This document shows, piece after piece, positions 1-9,630 of a stretch of DNA of 64,000 bases. A model generated the notes under the pieces. That model saw only the letters and a list, made by a program, of their open reading frames with translations. It had not been told where the DNA came from and made no database searches. How positions within the stretch are numbered: position 1 is the first letter of the stretch; each line of letters starts with the position of its first letter. The position numbers and the translations under genes were made by a program. Source of the DNA: CAKKQX01 sp963734595 (GTDB taxonomy: Bacteria; Pseudomonadota; Gammaproteobacteria; Burkholderiales; SG8-41); contig CAVTHV010000014.1 of the NCBI GenBank assembly GCA_963734595.1, positions 62,001 to 126,000 of the forward strand, given 5' to 3'.

Positions 1-58
1 TGTTCGGCGGGAAGAACTCGAAGCTGAACGTGCGGCGATGTTTGGCTTGCGCTTGCAT
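1..58 (-). CDS. metF: Methylenetetrahydrofolate reductase, N-terminal fragment
   Basis: Only the first 19 codons are inside the window. They start with ATG at 58 and include the motif FSFEFFPP, which is the hallmark N-terminus of MetF. The enzyme reduces 5,10-methylene-THF to 5-methyl-THF, the methyl donor for methionine synthase. It lies directly downstream of ahcY on the same strand, the common betaproteobacterial order ahcY-metF. The rest of the gene runs off the left edge. The short leader before the start carries two copies of the GATGAGG word that recurs elsewhere in the window. Confidence 0.85.
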   Translation of the reverse strand, partial: MQAQAKHRRTFSFEFFPPN

Positions 59-132
59 CGATGTAAGGATGAGGGATGACGGTGAAAGACGCAACCGCGG
101 ATCCGTTCCGCCTGTTCTCCCTGCTCCGCCTC

Positions 133-1551
<1,419 letters not shown>

Positions 1552-1682
1552 GACAAGACTCCTGAATAGGGGGACGCGGTTCCATGTGCGGGGCCGTTTC
1601 CCGAGCCTGACCAGACGACCTTGGTTGCAGCGTCCCTCGGAAAACCGACCCATAAAAAAATAGCGCTCGCACCGTTTCCAGT

Positions 1683-1760
1683 GCGAGCGCCGTTTATTCT
1701 TGCTGAGCCTGGCCGGCACATGGGGCTGTACCCCAGGCCGGTCGCAACGCTCCTCAGCGG
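1683..1760 (-). promoter_or_regulatory. SAH riboswitch upstream of ahcY
   Basis: On the minus strand the leader reads GCTGAGGAGCGTTGC, then a GC-rich hairpin, then CCAGGCTCAGC and AAACGGCGCTCGC. GCTGAG pairs with CTCAGC to close P1, and GAGCG can pair with CGCTC to form the pseudoknot. This matches the SAH riboswitch core known from beta- and gammaproteobacterial ahcY genes. SAH-bound RNA is known to favour ahcY expression. It ends about 130 bases before the ahcY start. Identified by eye; a covariance-model search would settle it. Confidence 0.88.
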
Positions 1761-1784
1761 TTGCTATTTTAACTCAAAATCTGG

Positions 1785-2948
1785 CTATATGCCCGCGTCC
1801 GCTTTCAGCGCCGCAGCTTTATCGGTGGCTTCCCAGGTAAATTCCGGCTCGTCGCGGCCGAAGTGGCCGTAGGCGGCGGTCTTGGTGTAGATCGGCCGCA
1901 GCAGATCGAGCGTCTGCACGATGCCCTTCGGACGCAGGTCGAAATGTTTCTCGACCAGCTTGGCGATCTTCTCGTCGCTGATCTTGCCGGTGCCGAACGT
2001 TTCGACCAGCACGCTGACCGGCCGCGCCACGCCGATCGCATAGGCGACCTGGATCTCGCATTTTTTCGCCAGCCCCGCCGCCACGATGTTCTTCGCCACG
2101 TAGCGCGCGGCATAAGCCGCGGAGCGGTCGACTTTCGACGGGTCTTTGCCGGAGAACGCGCCGCCGCCGTGGCGCGAGTAGCCGCCGTAGGTGTCGACGA
2201 TGATCTTGCGGCCGGTGAGGCCGGTGTCGCCCATCGGCCCGCCGATGACGAAGCGGCCGGTCGGGTTGATCAGGTAGCGCGTGTCCTTGGTGACCATGTT
2301 TTTCGGCAGCACCGGCTTGACGATCTCCTCGATCACGCCCTCGGTGAGCGGTTCATGCGAGATATCGGGGCTGTGCTGGGTCGAAATCACCACGGTGTCG
2401 ATGTGGTGCGGCTTGCCGTCGACGTAGCGCACGGAAACCTGCGACTTCGCGTCCGGCCGCAGCCACGGCAGCCGGCCGTCTTTCCTCAGTTCGCTGTGGC
2501 GCTCCATCAGGCGGTGCGCGTAGTAAATCGGCATCGGCATCAGTTGCGGCGTCTCGTCGCACGCGAAACCGTACATCAGGCCCTGGTCGCCGGCGCCCTG
2601 CTCGAGGTCGAGGCCCTTGCCTTCGTCCACGCCCTGGGCGATGTCCGGCGACTGCTTGTCGAACGCGGTCAGCACCGCGCAGGTGCGGTAATCGAAGCCG
2701 ACATCCGAGCTGTCGTAGCCGATGCGCTTGATGATGTCGCGCGCGATTTCGTTGTAATCGACGACGGCGCCGGTCGTGATCTGGCCGGCCATCACGACGA
2801 GGCCGGTGGCGACCAGCGTTTCCGCCGCGACGCGCCCGTGTTTGTCCTGCGTCAGCACGGCATCCAGCACGGCGTCGGAGATCTGGTCCGCAACTTTGTC
2901 GGGATGGCCTTCGGAAACCGATTCGGAGGTAAACAGGAAATCGCTCAT
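1785..2948 (-). CDS. metK: S-adenosylmethionine synthetase
   Basis: Makes SAM from methionine and ATP in the cytoplasm. The 387-residue product is intact and full length. It opens with SDFLFTSESVSEGHPDK, the ATP-binding start of the family, and carries GAGDQGLMYGFA and GGGAFSGKDPSKVDRS, the P-loop-like segment. The start at 2948 gives the canonical N-terminus; an upstream in-frame ATG at 2981 would add 11 residues not seen in the family. It is transcribed toward ahcY and divergently from the lpxL-like gene at 3021, so 2949-3020 holds two promoters. Confidence 0.97.
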   Translation of the reverse strand: MSDFLFTSESVSEGHPDKVADQISDAVLDAVLTQDKHGRVAAETLVATGLVVMAGQITTGAVVDYNEIARDIIKRIGYDSSDVGFDYRTCAVLTAFDKQSPDIAQGVDEGKGLDLEQGAGDQGLMYGFACDETPQLMPMPIYYAHRLMERHSELRKDGRLPWLRPDAKSQVSVRYVDGKPHHIDTVVISTQHSPDISHEPLTEGVIEEIVKPVLPKNMVTKDTRYLINPTGRFVIGGPMGDTGLTGRKIIVDTYGGYSRHGGGAFSGKDPSKVDRSAAYAARYVAKNIVAAGLAKKCEIQVAYAIGVARPVSVLVETFGTGKISDEKIAKLVEKHFDLRPKGIVQTLDLLRPIYTKTAAYGHFGRDEPEFTWEATDKAAALKADAGI

Positions 2949-3020
2949 TGTTCGAATTTCGGGAAATGAAAAAAGACGCATAGAATATCAGATAAGCCCC
3001 GATTTATAAAACCAAAATTC

Positions 3021-3863
3021 ATGCTGATTCCGCTGTTCCGGCTGCTCGCGCGGCTGCCGTTGCCCTGGCTGCACCGCGCCGGCGCCGCCTTGGGCTGGCT
3101 GGTCTATAAGTTGTCGCCGACCTATGCCTCGCGGCTCAGGGAAAATCTTTATGCCAGCGGCGTCTGCGCGGGGGCGGCATGCGCGGCACTGCTGCGCCGG
3201 GCGGTGGCCGAGACCGGCAAGGGCGTGACCGAGCTCATCGCAGTGTGGTTCGGCTCCGACGACAAGGTTTCCCGCCTGGTCCGCTGCGAGACCTGGAACG
3301 TGGTCGAGGAAGCCCGGCGCGGCGGCAAGGGCCTGATTTTTCTGACGCCCCACCTGGGCTGTTTCGAAATTTCCGCGCTCTACGGCGCGCAGCGCCTGCC
3401 GATCACGGTGCTCTACCGTCCGCCCAAACTGAGCTGGATCGAGCCGTTGATGGTCGCCGGCCGCAGCCGCTGGCAGTCGACGGTCGCGCCCGCGACCCTG
3501 AAAGGCGTGCGCATGCTGTACAAGGCCTTGCAGCGCGGCGAAGCGGTCGGCCTGTTGCCGGACCAGGCGCCGGGCGTCGGCGAAGGCGTATGGGCGGATT
3601 TTTTCGGCCGCCCGGCGTACACCATGACGCTGGTGACGCGGCTGCAGAAAACCACGGGCGCGGCGGTGATCATGGCGTTTGCCGAACGCCTGCCGCGCGG
3701 CGCCGGCTATCACCTGCATTTGCAGGCGGTGCCGGTCGCCGACCTGAACGAAACCACCCTCAACCGCGCGATAGAAAATCTGGTGCGCACCTGCCCCGCG
3801 CAATACCTGTGGGGCTATAACCGCTACAAGGTGCCGGCGGGGGCGCGAAACCACCAGGGATGA
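3021..3863 (+). CDS. LpxL/HtrB-type lipid A acyltransferase, first copy
   Basis: An inner-membrane acyltransferase of the LpxL/LpxM/MsbB superfamily, which adds a secondary acyl chain to lipid A precursors. The 280-residue product has an N-terminal hydrophobic anchor (LIPLFRLLARLPLPWL), the catalytic H-x4-E in TPHLGCFE, and the LLPDQAPG segment typical of the family. The second copy at 4053 suggests the usual betaproteobacterial pair of acyltransferases. The stop codon TGA is formed inside the first GGATGAGGG word of the repeat array that follows. Which chain it adds cannot be told from sequence. Confidence 0.9.
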   Translation: MLIPLFRLLARLPLPWLHRAGAALGWLVYKLSPTYASRLRENLYASGVCAGAACAALLRRAVAETGKGVTELIAVWFGSDDKVSRLVRCETWNVVEEARRGGKGLIFLTPHLGCFEISALYGAQRLPITVLYRPPKLSWIEPLMVAGRSRWQSTVAPATLKGVRMLYKALQRGEAVGLLPDQAPGVGEGVWADFFGRPAYTMTLVTRLQKTTGAAVIMAFAERLPRGAGYHLHLQAVPVADLNETTLNRAIENLVRTCPAQYLWGYNRYKVPAGARNHQG

Positions 3864-4046
3864 GGGCGGAGGGATGAGGGATGAGGGGATGAGATCCAGG
3901 GCGAGGGCTAGCTGAGGGTGAGCGGCTGCAGGGATGAAGATCTGGAGAGAAGATTCTCGGTTTTGCTTCATCCCTCATCCCTCATCCTTCATCCCTCGAA
4001 GCGCAGCGCTTTTCATCCCTCATCCCTCATCCCTCATCCCTCGGAG
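3860..4046. repeat. GATGAGG heptamer arrays in both orientations
   Basis: After the first acyltransferase stop, GATGAGG/GGATGAG words are repeated in tandem (about 3860-3892). From about 3968 to 4043 the complementary word ATCCCTC is repeated at least eight times, interrupted by two copies of TCGRAGCGCAGCG. The two halves can pair as a long register-slipping hairpin. The left half supplies the upstream stop codon and the right half ends in TCGGAGCGCAGC, which supplies the GGAG ribosome site of the next gene. The same heptamer occurs near 62-76, 8205-8236 and 44207-44236. Confidence 0.9.
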
Positions 4047-4052
4047 CGCAGC

Positions 4053-4922
4053 GTGCTGACCCGTCTCGGCCTCGCGTTCGTCTGGCTGCTGCACTTGCTG
4101 CCGCTGAGCCTGCTCGCGCCCGTCGGCCGCGCTTTCGGCATGCTGCTGTACCTGCTGGCGTTCGAGCGCCGGCGCGTCACGCTCACCAATCTCCGCCTGT
4201 GCTTTCCTGAGTTGAGCGAAAGCGAGCGCGTGGCGCTGGCGCGCCGCCATTTCCAGGCTTTCGGCAGGAGCTTCATCGAGCACGGCATCCTGTGGTGGTC
4301 GTCGAAGGCGCGGGTGCAGAAGCTGGTGCACATCGAGGGGCTCGAACATTGGCGGGCGGTCGCCGATCGGCCGGTGATCTGGCTGGCGCCGCACTTCGTC
4401 GGGCTCGACATGGGCGGCATCCGCCTCGGTTCCGAGTATCACGTCGCTTCGGTCTACGGCCACCAGAAGAACCCGGTGTTCGACGCGATCCTGTATCACG
4501 GCCGCACGCGTTTCGTGATGCCCGAGCTGTTCTCGCGCCAGCAGGGCATACGGCCGCTGGTCAAGGCGATGCGCCGCGGCCTGCCTTTCTATTATCTGCC
4601 GGACATGGATTTCGGCGAGCGCGACTCGATCTTCGTGCCGTTTTTCGGCGTGCCGGCGGCGACGATCACGGGCCTGGCGCGCATCGCGCGCCTGGCCGGC
4701 GCGGTGGTGGTGCCGGCGGTGACGCGCCAGCTGCCCGGGAATGCCGGCTACGAACTCAGGTTTTATCCGGCGTGGGAGAATTTTCCCACCGAAGATGACG
4801 AGGCCGATACGCGGCGCATGAATGCGTTCATCGAGGAGCGGGTGCGCGAGATGCCGGAGCAGTATTACTGGTTGCACAAGCGCTTCAAGACGCGGCCGCC
4901 GGGGGAGGCAAAGTTCTATTAG
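4053..4922 (+). CDS. LpxL/HtrB-type lipid A acyltransferase, second copy
   Basis: Second LpxL-superfamily acyltransferase, about 289 residues. It has a membrane anchor (LTRLGLAFVWLLHLLPLSLL), the catalytic H-x4-D in APHFVGLD, and YYLPDMDFGERDSIFVPFFG, a signature of the family. I chose GTG at 4053 because GGAG lies 7 bases upstream; starting earlier would translate the heptamer repeat into Ser/His/Pro-rich sequence foreign to the family. The stop TAG overlaps the first bases of a CCGCCAAG array. It probably acts with the copy at 3021 in late lipid A acylation. Confidence 0.9.
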   Translation: MLTRLGLAFVWLLHLLPLSLLAPVGRAFGMLLYLLAFERRRVTLTNLRLCFPELSESERVALARRHFQAFGRSFIEHGILWWSSKARVQKLVHIEGLEHWRAVADRPVIWLAPHFVGLDMGGIRLGSEYHVASVYGHQKNPVFDAILYHGRTRFVMPELFSRQQGIRPLVKAMRRGLPFYYLPDMDFGERDSIFVPFFGVPAATITGLARIARLAGAVVVPAVTRQLPGNAGYELRFYPAWENFPTEDDEADTRRMNAFIEERVREMPEQYYWLHKRFKTRPPGEAKFY

Positions 4923-5220
4923 CCGCCAAGGCCGCCAAGCAGAATTCAAGAACAGGAATTGAACCGCCAAGACGCCAAGCGCCAAGAAAACAAAAAACAA
5001 GTATTGAACCGCCAAGGCCGCCAAGAACGCCAAGAAGAACAAATGATAACGGGGGAATGGGAGAGCGGCGCATTAAGTCCAGATAGGCCGCCAGGAGATT
5101 CAGGAACAGGAATTGAACCGCGAAGACGCCAAGAAGAACGAAAGCGAAGACACGAAGGAAACAACAAAGAAGCCCACTACCGACTACCCACTACCCATTT
5201 CCGTATTTTTGAACCGCCAA
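4919..5220. repeat. Composite CCGCCAAG repeat array, copy 1
   Basis: Starts on the stop codon of the preceding acyltransferase (TTAGCCGCCAAGG) and contains at least five ATTGAACCGCCAAG units with ACGCCAAG or GCCGCCAAG extensions. Other modules follow: AAGAAGAACAAA then GATAACGGGGGAATGGGAG (5042-5061), a CACGAAGGAAAC word near 5153-5163, and CCCACTACC/ACTACCC words near 5173-5200. It ends in TTTTTGAACCGCCAAG, joined directly to a transposase remnant. The same modules in the same order recur at 9167-9540 and, inverted, at 13036-13325. No gene is credible here. Confidence 0.85.
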
Positions 5221-5741
5221 GAGTTTGCCGGTGGCCGTCATCAATCCGCGGCAGGCCCGCGATTTCGCCAAAGCGACGGGGCAATTGGCGAAGACTGACT
5301 TGGTTGATGCCGCCGTCCTGGCGAGCTTCGCCCGCGCCATCCGGCCTGCCGTGCGCCCGCTCAAGGACGCGGACACCCGCGACCTGGACGATCTGGTCAC
5401 GCGGCGCCGTCAATTGATCGACATGCGCGTTCAAGAAACGCTCCGCTTGGGCACAGCGTCCAAGGTCCAACGCAAGAGCGTCGCGGCCCACATCGCTTGG
5501 CTCGATAAGCGGATCGGTGATCTGGATGATGATTTGACCAAACGCCTGCGCGCGTCGGACGCTTGGCGAACCAAGGACGATCTGCTGCGAGGCATTCCTG
5601 GCGTCGGCGCGATCACCAGTCTGACCATGCTGGCCAAGTGCCCGGAACTGGGAGAGTTGAATCGGCGCGAGATCGCGGCCCTGGTGGGTGTGGCGCCGAG
5701 GGCCAACGACAGCGGCAAGCATCGCAAACTGCCCGCGATAA
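5219..5741 (+). pseudogene. IS110-family transposase remnant, both ends missing
   Basis: One open frame of about 170 codons resembles the middle of IS110/IS1111 transposases. It holds LPVAVINPRQARDFA, the DEDD-type residues in AKTDLVDAAVLA, and the Transposase_20 segment LLRGIPGVGAITSLTMLA with IAALVGVAPRANDSGK. About 80 residues are missing at the N-terminus, where the frame emerges straight from a CCGCCAAG repeat. The C-terminal third is also missing, cut just before the GNAT gene. No IS ends or target duplication are visible, so this is a decayed fragment. Confidence 0.85.
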
Positions 5742-5758
5742 GCCGGATAGCACGGAGA

Positions 5759-6273
5759 ATGCGCGGGTTCATATCGCGCCGGTGGAGCCGGGCGACGCGG
5801 AACGCATTGCGGCGCTCGCGCGCGAGATCTGGCTCGCGCATTACCCGGGCATCATCGGCATCGAGCAGATAGAATACATGCTGCGGCAACGCTATGAGCC
5901 GGCACTGATTCGCGCCGAACTGCAGCGCGACGGTGTGTGGTGGGACAAGCTGCTGCTGGGCGACGAAATCGTCGGATTTTCATCCTGTTTCCTGACCGGC
6001 GAGCCGGGTGAAATGAAGCTCGACAAGCTGTATGTGCGCCAGGATTGCCAGCGCCGCGGTTACGGCGGGAAGCTGATCGGGCGCGCGGTGGCGGTGGCGC
6101 GGGAAGCGGGCTGCTCGCGGCTCGTGCTGGCGGTGAACAGGAACAACCGGAGTGCGATCGCCGCTTACGGCAAGCACGGTTTCGGGATCAGGGACACGGT
6201 AGTGAAAGACATCGGCGGCGGGTTCGTGATGGACGACTACATCATGGAAAAGGCGGTAAGGGGTGATGAGTAA
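5759..6273 (+). CDS. GNAT-family N-acetyltransferase, start region disturbed
   Basis: A Gcn5-related acetyltransferase of about 170 residues; substrate unknown. The acetyl-CoA loop is QDCQRRGYGGKLIGRAV, followed by the usual LVLAVNRNNRSAIAAYGKHGF strand-helix. The natural frame reads VHIAPVEPGDAERIAALA near the start. ATG at 5759 would give MRVHIAPVEPGD if one extra base near 5763 is removed, matching the +1 insertions seen in other genes. Alternatively the IS remnant replaced the original 5' end. The stop TAA lies within the words GATGAGTAATGAGTAATGGG. Confidence 0.8.
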
Positions 6274-6279
6274 TGAGTA

Positions 6280-6711
6280 ATGGGAATAACCCGGGAAAAT
6301 TTGAAAATCCGACGCCCGGAGCAATGCTGCGCGCTGCTGAAGGGCGTGAAAACCATCGCGGTGGTCGGGCTGTCGCCCAACCCCGCGCGTCCCAGCTACC
6401 GTGTGGCGCAGTCGATGCAGGGATACGGCTTCACCATCATTCCGGTGCATCCCGCGGTCAAGGAAATCCTCGGCGCGACCGCCTATCCCCGGCTTGCCGA
6501 CATCCCGGTGCCTGTCGATCTCGTGGACGTCTTCCGCCGTGCGGAGTTCATCGATGGAATCGTCGATGACTGCCTGGCGCTTAAGATGAAATTCCTTTGG
6601 ATTCAAGAGGGTATCGTGAACGAGCCGGCGGCGCTGCGGGCCCGGCAGGCGGGCATGACGGTGGTCATGGATCGCTGTATCTACCGCGATTATCGCGCAT
6701 ATTGCATCTAA
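6280..6711 (+). CDS. CoA-binding domain protein (CoA_binding_2, YccU-like)
   Basis: A 143-residue single-domain Rossmann protein of the CoA_binding_2 family. It shows the nucleotide loop TIAVVGLSPNPARPSYRVA, VHPAVKEILG, and the end motif MDRCIYRDYRAY. The biochemical role of this family is not established. It follows the GNAT gene by 6 bases and its stop TAA is immediately followed by the dapF start codon, so it is likely cotranscribed with dapF. Its own start codon is formed in the TAATGAG/TAATGGG stutter that ends the GNAT gene. Confidence 0.88.
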   Translation: MGITRENLKIRRPEQCCALLKGVKTIAVVGLSPNPARPSYRVAQSMQGYGFTIIPVHPAVKEILGATAYPRLADIPVPVDLVDVFRRAEFIDGIVDDCLALKMKFLWIQEGIVNEPAALRARQAGMTVVMDRCIYRDYRAYCI

Positions 6712-7543
6712 ATGCGCCTAAAATTCACTAAAATGCACGGATTGGGCAACGACTTCGTGGTTTTGGATGCCACGGCCCATGCCGTTGAGCCTGGATGCCC
6801 GCCAACTGCGCCTGATCGCCGACCGTCATTTCGGAATCGGCTGCGACCAGATCCTGCAGGTGGAGGTCCCGCGTCAGCCGGATACCGATTTTTATTACCG
6901 CATCTTCAACGCCGATGGCGGCGAGGTCGAACAGTGCGGCAACGGCGCGCGCTGCTTCGTGCGCTATGTGCATGACAAGGGGCTGACCACCAAGACCGCG
7001 ATCCGGGTGGGCACGCTGGGCGGCGTGATCGTGCCGCGCCTGGAAGCCGACGGCCAGGTCACGGTCGACATGGGCGTGCCCGAATTCGAGCCGCCGAAAA
7101 TCCCGTTCGACGCGAGTAAGCGGGCGCTTACCTACACTCTCGACGTCAACACAAAATCCATAGAAATCAGCGCATTATCCATGGGAAACCCGCACGCCGT
7201 GCAAATCGTGCCGAGCGTGGACGAGGCCCCGGTCACCACGCAGGGGCCGCTGATCGAGCGGCATGCGCGATTCCCGCAGCGGGTGAATGCCGGCTATATG
7301 GAGGTGGTCGACCGCGGCCACATCCGGCTGCGGGTTTATGAGCGCGGTGCCGGAGAGACGCTGGCCTGCGGCACCGGCGCGTGCGCGGCGGTGGTGGCGG
7401 GGATCATGCGCGGGCTGCTCGATTCCCGCGTGCGCGTCACGACGCGCGGCGGCGACCTCGTTATATCATGGGCGGGAGAAGGCCGGCCGGTGCTGATGAC
7501 GGGCCCGGCGGCGACGGTGTTCGAAGGTGAAATCGAAATATAA
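6712..7543 (+). CDS. dapF: Diaminopimelate epimerase, one +1 shift
   Basis: Interconverts LL- and meso-diaminopimelate for lysine and peptidoglycan synthesis. The N-terminus is KFTKMHGLGNDFVVLDAT. The two catalytic cysteines are visible in QCGNGARC and ACGTGACAA. The frame breaks near 6773; deleting one G gives DATPMPLSLDARQ, in agreement with the family. ATG directly abuts the stop of the preceding gene. It heads the conserved dapF-DUF484-xerC cluster, with the next gene starting 9 bases after the stop. Confidence 0.93.
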
Positions 7544-7552
7544 GGGAGCGGA

Positions 7553-8206
7553 ATGAAATCAGAAGATGTCGCAGGTTATCTGCAGGAGCACCCCGAGTTT
7601 TTTGAGCAGTACGCCGACATGCTGGCGGAGATCTATATCCCGCATCCGCACGGCGGCCGCGCCATTCCGATCAGCGAGCGCCAGATCCTGACGCTGCGCG
7701 ACAAAAGCAAGCAGCTCGAGAACAAGCTGCGCGAGATCATCCAGTTCGGCGAAGAGAACGACGCGATCGGCGAGAAAATGCACCGCGTGACGCTGGCGCT
7801 CCTTGGCGCGCGCGATATCCAGGCGGCACTGCATGCGGTCTCTTTCAACCTGCGCGAGGATTTTGCGATTCCGCACGTCGTGCTGCGCCTGTGGCGCGGC
7901 GCGGAACACGCCGGCCTGCCGGAGTTCGCCGCCGTGAGCGACGCCACGCGGGAATTCGCGGCGAGCCTCGCCCAACCCTATTGCAGCAGCCGCGCGATGG
8001 TCGACACCGCCGGGCTGTTCGGGGAGGCGGCCCCCCATCTGCGCTCGTTCGCCTATATCGCGCTGCGCGACGGCGAGGCGTTCGGCCTGCTCGCGCTGGC
8101 GAGCGAGGACCCGCAGCGCTTCTATCCCGAAATGGGCACCGTGTTCCTGAAGCGTCTCGGCGAAATGGCCGCCGCGGCGCTGGCGGGGCATCTTGATGAG
8201 GCGTGA
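7553..8206 (+). CDS. DUF484 family protein
   Basis: A 217-residue intact DUF484 protein, the gene habitually found between dapF and xerC in proteobacteria. The N-terminal helix (MKSEDVAGYLQEHPEFFEQYADML) and a coiled segment (LRDKSKQLENKLREIIQFG) precede a GAF-like C-terminal half. Function is unknown; its fixed position suggests a link to XerC or envelope synthesis. The stop codon TGA falls between the coding word GATGAGG and a run of GATGAGG heptamers. Confidence 0.9.
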   Translation: MKSEDVAGYLQEHPEFFEQYADMLAEIYIPHPHGGRAIPISERQILTLRDKSKQLENKLREIIQFGEENDAIGEKMHRVTLALLGARDIQAALHAVSFNLREDFAIPHVVLRLWRGAEHAGLPEFAAVSDATREFAASLAQPYCSSRAMVDTAGLFGEAAPHLRSFAYIALRDGEAFGLLALASEDPQRFYPEMGTVFLKRLGEMAAAALAGHLDEA

Positions 8207-8236
8207 GGGATGAGGGATGAGGGATGAGGGATGAAG
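8204..8236 (+). repeat. GATGAGG heptamer array at the DUF484-xerC junction
   Basis: Four tandem words (TGAGGGA repeated with period 7, then a GATGAAGG variant) fill the 17-base gap. They include the DUF484 stop codon and the xerC start ATGAGGGATGAAGG. Each heptamer holds a TGA, an ATG and a GAGG, so the array provides stop, ribosome-site-like and start signals in all frames. Confidence 0.85.
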
Positions 8237-9166
8237 GGCACCCCGCCGGGACTGCCACACTGAATCCGGCATCCCGGGCTGCGCAAAAATATCTGCGCGA
8301 TTACCTTGCCCATCTGGCCAACGAAAGGCGGCTGAGTCCGCACACCTCCAAAAACTACTCGCGCGATATCGAGGCGCTGATCGAGCTCGCGGGCGCTGCG
8401 ACGCTCGACGATCTGCAGATCCATCAGATCCGGCGCTTCATCGCCCAGCTTCACGCGCGGGGGCTCGACGGCCGGTCGCTCGCGCGCATGCTCTCGGCGT
8501 GGCGCGGCTTTTACCGCTATCTCGCGCGCGATCACGGCTTTACCAACAATCCCTGTCTCGGCGTGCGCGCGCCGAAAGCGGCGAAGAGGCTGCCGCACGC
8601 GCTGTCGCCCGACGAGGCCGGGCGCCTGATGGAAATCGGCGGCGACGACGAGGCGCTGGCCGTGCGCGACAAGGCGATGCTCGAGCTGTTTTATTCCTCC
8701 GGCCTGCGGCTCTCGGAACTGACCGGACTCGCGCCCACCGACATCAATTACAGCGACGCCACGGTGCGCGTGACCGGCAAAGGCAACAAGACGCGCATCG
8801 TGCCGGTCGGCAGCCATGCGCTGGCCGCGCTCGAAAAGTGGCTGGAGCAGCGCAGCCAGATCGGCAAACTGGACGACGCGGCGCTGTTCGTCACGCGCAA
8901 CGGCGGGCGGCTCTCGCCGCGCGCGGTCCAGCTGCGGCTGAAACACTGGGCGATGAAACTGGGCCTGAGCAGCAAGGTGCACCCGCACGTGCTGCGGCAT
9001 TCGTTCGCGTCGCACGTGCTGCAGTCGAGCGGCGACCTGCGCGCGGTGCAGGACATGCTGGGGCATGCGAGCATCTCGACGACGCAGGTGTATACGCAGT
9101 CTGGATTTTCAGCACCTGGCGAAGGTGTACGATGCGGCGCATCCGCGGGCTAAAAGGAAGAGTTAG
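8224..9166 (+). CDS. xerC: Tyrosine recombinase XerC, one +1 shift near the end
   Basis: Site-specific recombinase that resolves chromosome dimers at dif with XerD. The N-terminal SAM-like domain includes RRLSPHTSKNYSRDI. Catalytic residues appear in YSSGLRLSEL (Arg), GKGNKTR (Lys), HVLRHSFA (His/Arg), LGHASI (His) and QVYT (Tyr). The frame breaks near 9100, right after the catalytic tyrosine; removing one T gives LDFQHLAKVYDAAHPRAKRKS and the stop TAG at 9164. The N-terminal 10 residues come from the heptamer array and may not be native. Its dapF-DUF484 neighbours mark it as XerC and not an integron integrase. Confidence 0.93.
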
Positions 9167-9540
9167 CCGCCAAGGCCGCTGAAAAATTCAAAAACAATAA
9201 TTTAGCCGCCAAGGCCGCCAAGCACGCCAAGAAGACAAAAAACAAATATTGAACCGCCAAGACGCCAAGACGCCAAGAAGAACAAAAACAATTGAACCGC
9301 CAAGGCTTCTTTTCATACCCGCTCGACGGGTCGCCATGAACGCCAAGAAGAACAAAAGATAACGGGGAAATGGGAGATCGGCGCATTTAGTCCGGACAGC
9401 CCGCCAAGACAACACGCCACAACGTGACTTGTTGCGGCGTAGACTAACCTTCAGGTTATGTCGAACCATCAACAGAATTCAACGCCAGACTACATTGAAC
9501 CGCCAAGGCCGCCAAGCACGCCAAGAAGATCAGAAAAATA
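9163..9540. repeat. Composite CCGCCAAG repeat array, copy 2
   Basis: Begins on the xerC stop codon (TTAGCCGCCAAGG). It holds at least six direct GCCGCCAAG/ACGCCAAG runs (9163-9187, 9202-9232, 9250-9283, 9294-9305, 9336-9347 and 9495-9525). At 9317-9331 it carries the hairpin ACCCGCTCGACGGGT. At 9350-9410 it repeats the GATAACGGGG-AAATGGGAG module of copy 1. All CCGCCAAG units point rightward, into the accessory island. Nothing else is recognisable between xerC and the palindrome at 9631. Confidence 0.85.
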
Positions 9541-9630
9541 ATTAAGGGCGGGAGAGCGGGGGGAGTGGAAAAGATGTGCATCCCCTTTTATGCCGTTGGG
9601 TTGAGGATGACGTGACACTGGCATATGATG

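Noticed and set aside
4919..5220. CCGCCAAG and GATGAGG arrays as CRISPR
   Set aside because: Units are 7-9 bases with no unique spacers of regular length, and no cas genes are present.
8224..9166. xerC as an integron integrase for the attC-like sites
   Set aside because: It is in the conserved dapF-DUF484-xerC order and no IntI-specific extra helix was noticed near the catalytic region; it is the chromosomal XerC.
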